Source of the DNA: Nocardioides caeni
Lineage (GTDB): Bacteria; Actinomycetota; Actinomycetes; Propionibacteriales; Nocardioidaceae
Assembly (NCBI RefSeq): GCF_004912195.1
Contig: NZ_STGW01000006.1
Location: forward strand, 172,161-219,916
Length of the DNA stretch: 47,756 nucleotides
Direction of reading: 5' to 3'
In this document: positions 1-8,342 of the stretch, one piece after another
How the letters are laid out: every line of letters begins with the position of its first letter
How positions within the stretch are numbered: the first letter of the stretch is position 1
Made by a program: the position numbers and the translations under genes
The notes under the pieces: generated by a model
Databases searched by the model: none
Told to the model about the DNA's origin: nothing
The model's input: only the letters and a program-made list of their open reading frames with translations

Positions 1-455
1 TTTTTTTCGCGGCGGTCGCCGCCCAGATCCGCGAGCAGGCCCCCGATCTGGGCGAGCGGGTCGTCGTGGTGCAGCCCGAGCAGTCGTGGTCCGTCGGCGG
101 GATCGCGGTCACGGCCGTGGGGGAGCTGCACGCGGTCATCCATCCCGAACTCCCGCGCTTCCACAACAGCGGCTACCTGCTGCGTGCGGGCGGCCAGACG
201 GTGTTCCACCCCGGCGATGCCCTGACCGGTCCGGGGGTCGCGGTCGACGTACTCCTCGCACCGGTGTGTGCGCCCTGGATGAGGTCCAGCGAGGGGGTGG
301 AGTTCGCCCGCAGCGTCGGCGCCGCGCGCAACGTGGCGATCCACGACCGGGTCTACTCCGCCGAGGGGCTCGGCGTGGTGGACCAGCAGTTCGCTCGCCT
401 CCTCGGCGCCCGCGGCCAGGACTACGTGCGGTTGGCCGACGGCTCCGAGCTCTGA
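1..455 (+). CDS. MBL-fold metallo-hydrolase, C-terminal part (5' end outside window)
   Basis: The frame is open from base 3 (F-F-A-A-V-A-A-Q-I-R), so the gene starts before the window; the ATG at 66 is internal. The visible 150 or so residues resemble the C-terminal half of metallo-beta-lactamase-fold hydrolases of the UlaG/UPF0173 type. A conserved N-S-G-Y-L-L strand is followed by V-F-H-P-G-D-A-L, where the Asp is the usual bridging metal ligand, and a late I-H-D ligand histidine is visible. The HxHxDH motif would be in the missing part. Substrate cannot be told from this half. It ends 64 bases before the next start, with a short palindrome in the gap. Confidence 0.7.
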   Translation, partial: FFAAVAAQIREQAPDLGERVVVVQPEQSWSVGGIAVTAVGELHAVIHPELPRFHNSGYLLRAGGQTVFHPGDALTGPGVAVDVLLAPVCAPWMRSSEGVEFARSVGAARNVAIHDRVYSAEGLGVVDQQFARLLGARGQDYVRLADGSEL

Positions 456-480
456 CCGGGCCGGTCCACGGCCCGGACCC

Positions 481-497
481 CTGAGAGGAGCTCTCAG
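481..497. promoter_or_regulatory. 7+7 palindrome upstream of the 520 gene
   Basis: Perfect inverted repeat CTGAGAG-GAG-CTCTCAG. It lies about where a -35 region would be for the gene starting at 520. Candidate operator or weak terminator of the upstream gene; no regulator can be named. Confidence 0.3.
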
Positions 498-507
498 CCT
501 CGCGCGG

Positions 508-519
508 CATGATGTCGGG
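508..519 (+). promoter_or_regulatory. Candidate -10 of a leaderless transcript (520 gene)
   Basis: CATGAT at 508-513 is separated by six bases from the ATG at 520, and no ribosome binding site precedes the ATG. The spacing fits transcription starting at the start codon, but the hexamer is a poorer -10 than the TAGGYT boxes elsewhere in the window. Confidence 0.3.
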
Positions 520-1200
520 ATGCCCATCGCGCGTTCGACCCTGGCCGGCATCTCCACCGGCATCGTCCTCCTCGCTGGCGCGGCCGGCTTCGGTATCGGT
601 CTGCCCAAGGTGATCGACGAGCCCGACGCCGTTGCTGCCGGCGAGGTCCCGACGCTGCCGGACCGCCTGGACGACCGGATGATCTCGCTGAGCGCGCTGA
701 CGCCGGAGAACACCGGGGTGAGCACGGCCGAGCTCGTCACGGCGATCTCCGAGGGTGCGATCAACTCGGTGGAGTCCGACGACGAGACCACCGCCGCCCT
801 CGCCGACATCTACGGTGCAGCCTCGGTCCGCACCTACATCGACGCCGCGGCCCTGGGCCAGACGATGGAGACCCAGGACGGCAGCATCGCGACCGGTCAG
901 CTCGTGGTCACGGTGATCCCCGACGGCGGTCTCGCGGCCCTGCCGCGCGGTCCCTACGTGGTCGACTCCTCGGGCGTGAAGTACGAGCCCACGGAGATCG
1001 ACGGGCACCCGTGCGCGGTCAGCGAGATCTACGTCGACCAGCAGACCGGACAGCCGATCGAGGGCGACATCCCCGCAATCAACTACTCCGTCGAGTGCCG
1101 TGGGCAGAGCAACGGCCTCGGCTACGTCGTCAGCTCCGCGGCGATGCTGCCCGAGGAGGTCGCGGCCTACCTCGAGCTGGTCATGGAGCAGACCAGCTGA
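520..1200 (+). CDS. Conserved-type hypothetical protein with N-terminal membrane anchor or signal
   Basis: 226 residues that I do not recognise. Residues about 6-28 form one hydrophobic segment after M-P-I-A-R-S, fitting a signal anchor or an uncleaved signal peptide. The rest is hydrophilic and acidic with two cysteines (in H-P-C-A-V and V-E-C-R-G), which could form a disulfide outside the cell. There is no catalytic motif I can name. ATG at 520 is the only sensible start: it immediately precedes the hydrophobic segment. It is convergent with the L,D-transpeptidase downstream (27-base gap), so there is no operon clue. Extracytoplasmic location is an inference. Confidence 0.6.
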   Translation: MPIARSTLAGISTGIVLLAGAAGFGIGLPKVIDEPDAVAAGEVPTLPDRLDDRMISLSALTPENTGVSTAELVTAISEGAINSVESDDETTAALADIYGAASVRTYIDAAALGQTMETQDGSIATGQLVVTVIPDGGLAALPRGPYVVDSSGVKYEPTEIDGHPCAVSEIYVDQQTGQPIEGDIPAINYSVECRGQSNGLGYVVSSAAMLPEEVAAYLELVMEQTS

Positions 1201-1227
1201 GCGGACCCCGCTGAGCCCCCGGGGTGG

Positions 1228-2244
1228 TCAGCTCCAGTAGATGATCACCCGGTCACCGAGCGCGACCTGGTCGAACAGCCAGGCGACGGCGTCGTGGTCG
1301 CGGACGTTGACGCAACCGTGGCTGGCGCCGTTGTAGCCGGTCGCGGCGAAGTCCGGTGAGTAGTGCACCGCCTGACCGCCGGAGAAGAACATCGCGAACG
1401 GCATCGGGGTGTCATAGAGGCTCGACACGTGGTCGCGGCTCTTGCGCTCGACACTGAACTCGCCCTCGCGGGTCGGCAGCTCGGCCGAGCCGAAGCGCAC
1501 GTCGACCGTCTTGCGAACGTCGCCGTCCACCACCCACCGCAGGGTGCGGGTGGTCTTGTCGATGCACAGGACGCGCCCGGTCTGGCAGCGCGGGTCGAGC
1601 GGGCCGGGGGTGTTGCTGCCGGTGCCGGCCGGCGGGGTGTTGGTGAGCTCGGCGGAGGTGGGCTCGGTCGTCATCTCCTCGAGCCGGTCCAGCGTGCGTT
1701 GGTCGACCTCGCCCGTCGCCTCGAAGCCGCGCTTGGCCTGGAAGCCGCGCACCGCCTCGGCGGTCGCGTCGCCGTAGTGATCGGTCACGTCTCCGCTGAA
1801 CCAGTCGATCTGCTTCAGCCGCGCCTGCACCTCGCGGACCTGCGGGCCGTTGTCGCCCGGCGCCAGCAGGGCCGGGCCGGCCGGCGGGGGACCGGGGTCG
1901 GGCTCCGGGGTGGAGCCCCCCTTGCTCGGGTCGTCGATCCCGGGGGCAGGAGTCGACGGATCGTCGGTTGCGCCGTTGCCGTCGCCGCCACCGCCGTCAG
2001 CGTCGTCGGTCGCGCCCTCGCCGGTGCCCTGTCCTGCGGGCCTGCCGTTGCCGCTGCCCGAGGCCTGCGGACGGTCTGCAGTGGCGGAGCGGCCCGCGGT
2101 GTGGTCGGCCGACTCCCACGGCATCAGGTCGCCGCGGACGGCCCATCCGGCGCCGTACGCGAGCACGGAGCAGACGGCGGCGACGACCGTGAGGAGGGTG
2201 AGGCGGCGAGCGAGCCGGGCCCGCAGGCGTGGCGTGGTGTTCAT
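1228..2244 (-). CDS. L,D-transpeptidase with peptidoglycan-binding domain
   Basis: 338 residues from the ATG at 2244. The open frame runs 40 codons further upstream, but that would cross the menG start and lacks the membrane anchor. Order: transmembrane anchor (about 14-36), Gly/Asp/Pro-rich wall-spanning linker (about 41-125), PG_binding_1 repeat (about 126-192), YkuD catalytic domain (about 222-338). The active-site motif S-H-G-C-V-N-V-R-D is at 308-316 with nucleophile Cys-311, and the upstream catalytic His is probably in A-V-H-Y-S. This family forms 3-3 crosslinks in peptidoglycan outside the membrane. It is divergent from menG (64-base gap). No ribosome binding site precedes the ATG, so a very short leader is likely. 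Confidence 0.9.
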   Translation of the reverse strand: MNTTPRLRARLARRLTLLTVVAAVCSVLAYGAGWAVRGDLMPWESADHTAGRSATADRPQASGSGNGRPAGQGTGEGATDDADGGGGDGNGATDDPSTPAPGIDDPSKGGSTPEPDPGPPPAGPALLAPGDNGPQVREVQARLKQIDWFSGDVTDHYGDATAEAVRGFQAKRGFEATGEVDQRTLDRLEEMTTEPTSAELTNTPPAGTGSNTPGPLDPRCQTGRVLCIDKTTRTLRWVVDGDVRKTVDVRFGSAELPTREGEFSVERKSRDHVSSLYDTPMPFAMFFSGGQAVHYSPDFAATGYNGASHGCVNVRDHDAVAWLFDQVALGDRVIIYWS

Positions 2245-2270
2245 GCCTAGGTAGACGCCGCAGGACGCCG

Positions 2271-2283
2271 GTTGGTTGCCAAC
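2271..2283. promoter_or_regulatory. Small palindrome between ldt and menG
   Basis: GTTGG-TTG-CCAAC in the 64-base divergent promoter region, 26 bases upstream of the menG GTG. Candidate operator only. Confidence 0.25.
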
Positions 2284-2294
2284 GATTTTGCGCC

Positions 2295-2308
2295 GATAGT
2301 CTTCGTGG
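2295..2308 (+). promoter_or_regulatory. Candidate -10 of leaderless menG transcript
   Basis: GATAGT at 2295-2300, then eight bases to the GTG at 2309, with no purine-rich site between. The layout is that of leaderless actinobacterial mRNAs. Confidence 0.4.
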
Positions 2309-2998
2309 GTGGCCCGCGCAGAGCTCGACAAGCAGCCCGCCGACGTGCGACGGATGTTCGACACCGTCGCCCGGCGCTACGACCTGACCAACGACATCCT
2401 GTCCTTCGGTCAGGACCGGCGCTGGCGCAAGGAGGTGCTGGCCGCGGTCGACCCGTCGTACGGCGACCGCGTGCTCGACCTCGCGGCCGGCACCGGCACG
2501 TCGAGCCAGCCCTTCGAGGACGCCGGCGCGCAGGTCGTGCCCTGCGACTTCTCCATCGGGATGCTGCAGGTCGGCAAGCAGCAGTTCCCGCACCTGCCGT
2601 TCACGGCGGGCGACGGCACGAAGCTGCCCTTCCGCGACGCGAGCTTCGACGCGGTCACCATCTCCTTCGGCCTGCGCAACATCGTCGACCCGGTCGCCGG
2701 CCTCGCCGAGATGCGCCGGGTCACCCGTCCGGGCGGGCGTCTGGTAGTGTGCGAGTTCAGCCACCCGACCTGGGCGCCGTGGCGCACGGTCTATCTCGAG
2801 TACCTCATGAAGACGCTGCCCGCCGTCGCGCGCGCCGTCTCCTCGGCCCCCGACGCCTACGTCTACCTCGCCGAGTCCATCCGCGCCTGGCCCGACCAGG
2901 CCGGCCTGGCCGACCTGATCGCCGAAGCCGGCTGGACCCGCCCCGAGTGGCGCAACCTCTCCGGCAGCATCGTCACCCTCCACCGCGCCACCGCCTGA
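2309..2998 (+). CDS. menG: Demethylmenaquinone methyltransferase (MenG/UbiE family)
   Basis: 229 residues, the usual length for the family. It performs the last step of menaquinone synthesis, SAM-dependent C-methylation of demethylmenaquinone. Seen: Y-D-L-T-N-D near residue 24, the SAM motif V-L-D-L-A-A-G-T-G at 55-63, F-S-I-G-M-L post-motif, and the UbiE signature region F-G-L-R-N-I-V-D followed by R-P-G-G-R-L. The GTG start at 2309 follows a -10-like box by eight bases, implying a leaderless mRNA. It lies directly ahead of complex I, whose electron acceptor is menaquinone. A geranylgeranyl-reductase-family gene often found between menG and nuoA in related bacteria is absent here. Confidence 0.93.
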   Translation: MARAELDKQPADVRRMFDTVARRYDLTNDILSFGQDRRWRKEVLAAVDPSYGDRVLDLAAGTGTSSQPFEDAGAQVVPCDFSIGMLQVGKQQFPHLPFTAGDGTKLPFRDASFDAVTISFGLRNIVDPVAGLAEMRRVTRPGGRLVVCEFSHPTWAPWRTVYLEYLMKTLPAVARAVSSAPDAYVYLAESIRAWPDQAGLADLIAEAGWTRPEWRNLSGSIVTLHRATA

Positions 2999-3013
2999 CC
3001 GCACCCCGGACGG

Positions 3014-3058
3014 GCCGCTCGTCCCTCGCGGGCTCCCCGACCACGGAGCGGCGATTTT
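3014..3058 (+). terminator. Candidate terminator after menG
   Basis: GCCGCTC at 3014-3020 pairs with GAGCGGC at 3046-3052 across a 25-base partly self-complementary loop, followed by GATTTT. Weak but suitably placed between menG and the nuo promoter region. Confidence 0.35.
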
Positions 3059-3071
3059 GACAACCATCTCG

Positions 3072-3091
3072 TGACCTAAATCTGCAGGTCA
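3072..3091. promoter_or_regulatory. Palindrome TGACCT-N8-AGGTCA upstream of nuoA
   Basis: Perfect 6-base arms with an 8-base spacer, 134 bases before the nuoA ATG. A TTGACA (3057-3062) lies 9 bases upstream, with TAAATC (3077-3082) 14 bases further on, so the palindrome would overlap that possible but short-spaced promoter. Candidate operator for an unidentified dimeric regulator. Confidence 0.35.
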
Positions 3092-3187
3092 GGCCCGCTT
3101 TCCGCGTTTCACCTGCGCGTTTCGTGGTGCGTGTCACCCCCCTGTAGACCCGTCCGTCGGGAGGGTGTTAGATGTGTTCCACGCCAC

Positions 3188-3205
3188 TAGTGATTCTGTT
3201 CACAA
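3188..3205. promoter_or_regulatory. Candidate Rex (NADH/NAD+ sensor) operator of the nuo operon
   Basis: TAGTGATTCTGTTCACAA has the form TTGTGAA-N4-TTCACAA with 12 of 14 specified bases matching, and a perfect right half-site. Streptomyces Rex binds sites of the type TGTGAAC-GC-GTTCACA, and nuo is reported among its targets. The site is 20 bases before the nuoA ATG and about 15 bases downstream of TGTTAGAT (3166-3173), a possible extended -10. A bound repressor there would block early elongation. Confidence 0.55.
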
Positions 3206-3225
3206 GATCACGAGAGGGAGGGCTG

Positions 3226-3582
3226 ATGGAGCTCTACACGCCGGTCCTGGTGCTGGCCGCACTGGCTGCGCTCTTCGCGGTCGGATCGATCGTCATGAGC
3301 GCCTTCGTGGGGCCGAAGCGCTACAACCGCGCCAAGTACGACTCCTACGAGTGCGGCATCGAGCCCACGCCCCAGGCGCTGAGCGGCCGATTCCCGGTGA
3401 AGTACTACATCACCGCGATGCTCTTCATCGTCTTCGACATCGAGATCATCTTCCTCTACCCGTGGGCCATGCAGCTGGACAACATGGCGTGGTTCGGGCT
3501 GATCGAGATGGTCCTCTTCATCGCCACTGTCTTCGTCGCCTACGCCTACGTGTGGCGTCGGGGTGGATTGGATTGGGACTGA
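3226..3582 (+). CDS. nuoA: NADH-quinone oxidoreductase subunit A
   Basis: 118 residues with three hydrophobic segments, the normal size for NuoA, a small membrane-arm subunit near the quinone site. Seen: [16 protein letters not shown] in the first loop with the conserved Cys, followed by [19 protein letters not shown], the family hallmark. The frame is open back to 3172, but the ATG at 3226 is chosen because it follows the purine-rich GAGAGGGAGGG and gives the family length. It is the first gene of the complete nuoA-N operon. Confidence 0.96.
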   Translation: MELYTPVLVLAALAALFAVGSIVMSAFVGPKRYNRAKYDSYECGIEPTPQALSGRFPVKYYITAMLFIVFDIEIIFLYPWAMQLDNMAWFGLIEMVLFIATVFVAYAYVWRRGGLDWD

Positions 3583-3586
3583 ACTG

Positions 3587-4144
3587 ATGGGTATCGAGGA
3601 GAAGCTCCCCAGCGGAGTCCTGCTGAGCACGGTCGAGGGACTGGCCGGCTACATGCGCAAGGCCAGCTTCTGGCCCGCCACCTTCGGCCTCGCGTGCTGT
3701 GCCATCGAGATGATGACCTCCGGTGGTCCGAAGTACGACCTCGCACGCTTCGGCATGGAGGTGTTCCGAGCCAGCCCCCGCCAGGCCGACCTGATGATCG
3801 TCGCGGGCCGGGTCAGCCAGAAGATGGCGCCCGTCCTGCGCCAGATCTACGACCAGATGGCCGAGCCCAAGTGGGTGCTCGCCATGGGCGTGTGTGCCAG
3901 CAGCGGCGGCATGTTCAACAACTACGCGATCGTCCAGGGCGTCGACCACGTCGTGCCCGTCGACATGTACCTCCCGGGCTGCCCGCCGCGCCCGGAGATG
4001 CTCATCGACGCCATTCTCAAGCTGCACGACAAGGTCCAGCACGACACCCCGTTCGGCAAGAACCGACTCGAGCAGATCCAGCAGCTCGAGGCCGAGGCGC
4101 TCGTCGCGCTGCCGACCGGTGACCAGCGAGGGCTGCTCCGATGA
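3587..4144 (+). CDS. nuoB: NADH-quinone oxidoreductase subunit B (N2 iron-sulfur cluster)
   Basis: 185 residues. NuoB carries cluster N2, which passes electrons to menaquinone. The ligand cysteines are visible: adjacent Cys-37/Cys-38 (in G-L-A-C-C-A-I-E), Cys-103 (G-V-C-A-S-S-G-G) and Cys-132 (G-C-P-P-R-P-E). A GTG at 3563 in the same frame would add eight residues overlapping nuoA; the ATG at 3587, four bases after the nuoA stop, fits homologues that begin M-G-I-E-E-K. It ends in an ATGA overlap with nuoC. Confidence 0.96.
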   Translation: MGIEEKLPSGVLLSTVEGLAGYMRKASFWPATFGLACCAIEMMTSGGPKYDLARFGMEVFRASPRQADLMIVAGRVSQKMAPVLRQIYDQMAEPKWVLAMGVCASSGGMFNNYAIVQGVDHVVPVDMYLPGCPPRPEMLIDAILKLHDKVQHDTPFGKNRLEQIQQLEAEALVALPTGDQRGLLR

Positions 4145-4889
4145 ACGAGGAGAAGAAGGCGAAGGACGCGACGCCCGCCGGGCCCGAGAAGGCCGTCGAG
4201 CAGCCCGCGGTCGAGCAGTCGCCCGAGAACGCCCCCGAGGCCCTCGGCGAGCCGGGCGCCGAGATCCGCGCGGTGGGTGAGCGCCGCGGCATGTTCGGCG
4301 CCGCCGGCTCGGGCGACACGAGCGGCTACGGCGGCCTGGTCGCGCCCGTCGTACTGCCGGGGGAGGCGCAGCGCCCCTTCGGCGGCTGGTTCGACACCGT
4401 CGCCGACAAGCTCGACGCCCTCATCGAGCGCGTGGTGATCCACCGCGGCGAGATCACCTTCCACGTCCACCGCGACCGCCTGCTCGAGGTCGCCCGGCTC
4501 CTGCGCGACGACCCCTCGCTGCGCTTCGAGTTCCTCTCCGGCGTCAGCGGCGTCCACTACCCGGGTGACAGCGGGCACGAGCTGCACGCCGTCTATCACT
4601 TCGGCTCCTACACGTGGAACCGCCGGATCCGGGTCGAGGTCGGCGTCCCCGACAGCGACCCGCACGTGCCGTCGCTCGTGCCGCTCTATCCCGCCGCCGA
4701 CTGGCACGAGCGGGAGACCTGGGACATGTTCGGGCTGCAGTTCGACGGCCACCCGTCGCTGTCCCGGATCCTGATGCCCGACGACTGGCCGGGCCACCCG
4801 CAGCGCAAGGACTACCCCCTCGGTGGCATCCCCGTGGAATACAAGGGCGCCACCGTTCCTCCGCCGGACCAGCGCAGGAGCTACAACTG

Positions 4890-4890
<1 letters not shown>
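4141..4890 (+). CDS. nuoC: NADH-quinone oxidoreductase subunit C
   Basis: 249 residues. The peripheral-arm 30-kDa subunit occupies about residues 85-240, with the signature [10 protein letters not shown] then [19 protein letters not shown]. The first 45 or so residues are a Lys/Glu/Pro-rich low-complexity extension, as in other actinobacterial NuoC. It is a separate gene, not a nuoCD fusion. ATGA overlap with nuoB, TGATG overlap with nuoD. Confidence 0.95.
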
Positions 4891-6253
<1,363 letters not shown>

Positions 6254-6257
<4 letters not shown>

Positions 6258-7024
6258 TCGACGACAAGACCCTCGACGAGCTCCGCGAGATCGCAGCTCG
6301 CTATCCCGAGGCCCGCTCCGGGCTGCTCCCGATGCTGCACCTCGTGCAGTCGGTGCAGGGACGCATCACGCCCGAGGGCATCGAGGCCTGCGCCGCCGTG
6401 CTCGACATCAGCGCCGCCGAGGTCAGCGGCGTCGCGACCTTCTACACGATGTACAAGCGCCACGGCGTCGGCGACTTCCATGTCGGCGTCTGCACCAACA
6501 CCCTCTGCGCGGTGATGGGCGGCGACGAGATCTTCAGCCGGCTCAAGGAGCACCTCGAGATCGGCAACGACGAGGTCGCCGTCCAGCGCCAGGGCGACTC
6601 GAAGACCGTCAGCCTGGAGCACATCGAGTGCAACGCGGCCTGCGACTACGCGCCGGTGATGATGGTCAACTGGGAGTTCATGGACAACCAGACGCCCGAC
6701 TCGGCCGTCCAGCTCGTCGAGTCGCTGCGCGCCGGCCACGAGGTGTCCTCGACCCGCGGCCCCCGGCTCTGCAGCTGGCGCGAGGTCGAGCGGGTCCTCG
6801 CCGGCTTCCCCGACGGCCGCGCCGACGAGGGCCCCACCGCCGGACCGGCCAGCGTCGCGGGCCTGGAGATCGCCCGCGAGCGCGGCTGGACCGCACCGCC
6901 CGGCGCGAGCGCGGGAGCCCGTGATGACGTGGCCGACGTACCCGACGACAAGCAGGAGGCGGTCGAGGAGGCCGACACCTCTCGCGCCGAGTCCGAGACC
7001 GTGCAGGAGGCCAGCGATGACTGA
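6254..7024 (+). CDS. nuoE: NADH-quinone oxidoreductase subunit E (2Fe-2S)
   Basis: 256 residues. Thioredoxin-like ferredoxin of the NADH-dehydrogenase module, cluster N1a. Ligands: Cys-80 and Cys-85 (V-C-T-N-T-L-C) and Cys-126 and Cys-130 (E-C-N-A-A-C-D). The core ends near residue 170; the last 85 or so residues form an acidic, low-complexity tail rich in Asp, Glu and Ala, longer than in E. coli NuoE (about 166 residues) but usual in actinobacteria. ATGA overlap with nuoD and an 8-base overlap with nuoF. Confidence 0.95.
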
Positions 7025-8342
7025 ATCGACCCACGGCGCCCTCACCCCCGTCCTCACCGACACCTGGGACGCCGAGCAGGGCTGGAAGCTCGACACCTAC
7101 GCCGCCAAGGGTGGCTACGACGCCCTCGACACGGCGTTCGCGATGAGGCCCGACGACGTGATCACGGCCGTCAAGGACAGCGGCCTGCGCGGACGCGGCG
7201 GCGCCGGCTTCCCGACCGGCATGAAGTGGTCGTTCATCCCGCAGGACAACCCCAAGCCCAAGTACCTCGTCGTCAACGCCGACGAGTCCGAGCCGGGCAC
7301 CTGCAAGGACATCCCGCTGATGATGGGCAACCCGCACGTGCTCGTCGAGGGCGTGATCATCAGCTCCTACGCCATCCGCGCCAACAAGGCGTTCATCTAC
7401 ATCCGCGGCGAGGTCGTCCACGTCATCCGCCGGGTGCAGGCCGCGGTCGCCGAGGCCTATGCCGCCGGCCACCTCGGCAAGGACATCCACGGCTCGGGCT
7501 ACGACCTCGACGTCGTCGTGCACGCCGGCGCCGGCGCCTACATCTGCGGCGAGGAGACCGCCCTGCTCGAGGGTCTCGAGGGGCGGCGTGGGCAGCCGCG
7601 GCTTCGGCCGCCGTTCCCGGCCGTCGCCGGCCTCTACGCCAGCCCGACGGTGATCAACAACGTCGAGTCGATCGCCTCCGTGCCCGCGATCATCCGCAAC
7701 GGCGCCGACTGGTTCGCCTCCATGGGCACCGAGAAGTCGAAGGGGCACGGGATCTTCTCGCTCTCGGGCCACGTCGAGAGACCGGGGCAGTACGAGGCGC
7801 CGCTCGGCATCACGCTCGCCGAGCTCCTCGACCTGGCCGGCGGGATCCGGCAGGGCCACCAGCTGAAGTTCTGGACGCCCGGCGGCTCCAGCACGCCGCT
7901 GCTGACGGCCGACCACCTCGACGTGCCGCTCGACTTCGAGGGTGTCGGAGGTGTCGGCTCGATGCTCGGCACCCGCGCCCTGCAGATCTTCGACGAGACC
8001 GTCTGCGTGGTCCGCGCCGTCCTGCGCTGGACGGAGTTCTACAAGCACGAGTCCTGCGGCAAGTGCACCCCGTGCCGGGAGGGGACGTGGTGGCTCGTCC
8101 AGGCGCTCACCCGGCTCGAGAACGGCCAGGGCAGCGAGGCCGACCTCGACCAACTGCTCGACCAGTGCGACAACATCCTCGGCCGCTCGTTCTGCGCACT
8201 GGGCGACGGTGCGACGAGCCCGATCTCCAGCTCCATCCAGCACTTCCGCGACGAGTACCTCGCCCACCTGTCGCACGGCGGCTGCCCGTTCGACCCCGCC
8301 CGATCGACCGCCTGGGCGGGACAGGAGGTGACGGCGTCATGA
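7017..8342 (+). CDS. nuoF: NADH-quinone oxidoreductase subunit F (NADH, FMN, 4Fe-4S)
   Basis: 441 residues; binds NADH and FMN and passes electrons to cluster N3. Seen: G-R-G-G-A-G-F-P at 59-66 (NADH/FMN loop), N-A-D-E-S-E-P-G-T (FMN), [13 protein letters not shown], and the cluster ligands Cys-347, Cys-350, Cys-353 ([11 protein letters not shown]) with Cys-393. The ATG at 7017 overlaps the nuoE end; the longer upstream frame is nuoE sequence out of register. It ends in an ATGA overlap with nuoG. Confidence 0.96.
   Translation: MTESTHGALTPVLTDTWDAEQGWKLDTYAAKGGYDALDTAFAMRPDDVITAVKDSGLRGRGGAGFPTGMKWSFIPQDNPKPKYLVVNADESEPGTCKDIPLMMGNPHVLVEGVIISSYAIRANKAFIYIRGEVVHVIRRVQAAVAEAYAAGHLGKDIHGSGYDLDVVVHAGAGAYICGEETALLEGLEGRRGQPRLRPPFPAVAGLYASPTVINNVESIASVPAIIRNGADWFASMGTEKSKGHGIFSLSGHVERPGQYEAPLGITLAELLDLAGGIRQGHQLKFWTPGGSSTPLLTADHLDVPLDFEGVGGVGSMLGTRALQIFDETVCVVRAVLRWTEFYKHESCGKCTPCREGTWWLVQALTRLENGQGSEADLDQLLDQCDNILGRSFCALGDGATSPISSSIQHFRDEYLAHLSHGGCPFDPARSTAWAGQEVTAS

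Noticed and set aside
7226..8338. Upstream extension of the nuoG frame to 1208 codons
   Set aside because: It overlaps nuoF in another register; the family start fits the ATG at 8339 with an ATGA overlap.
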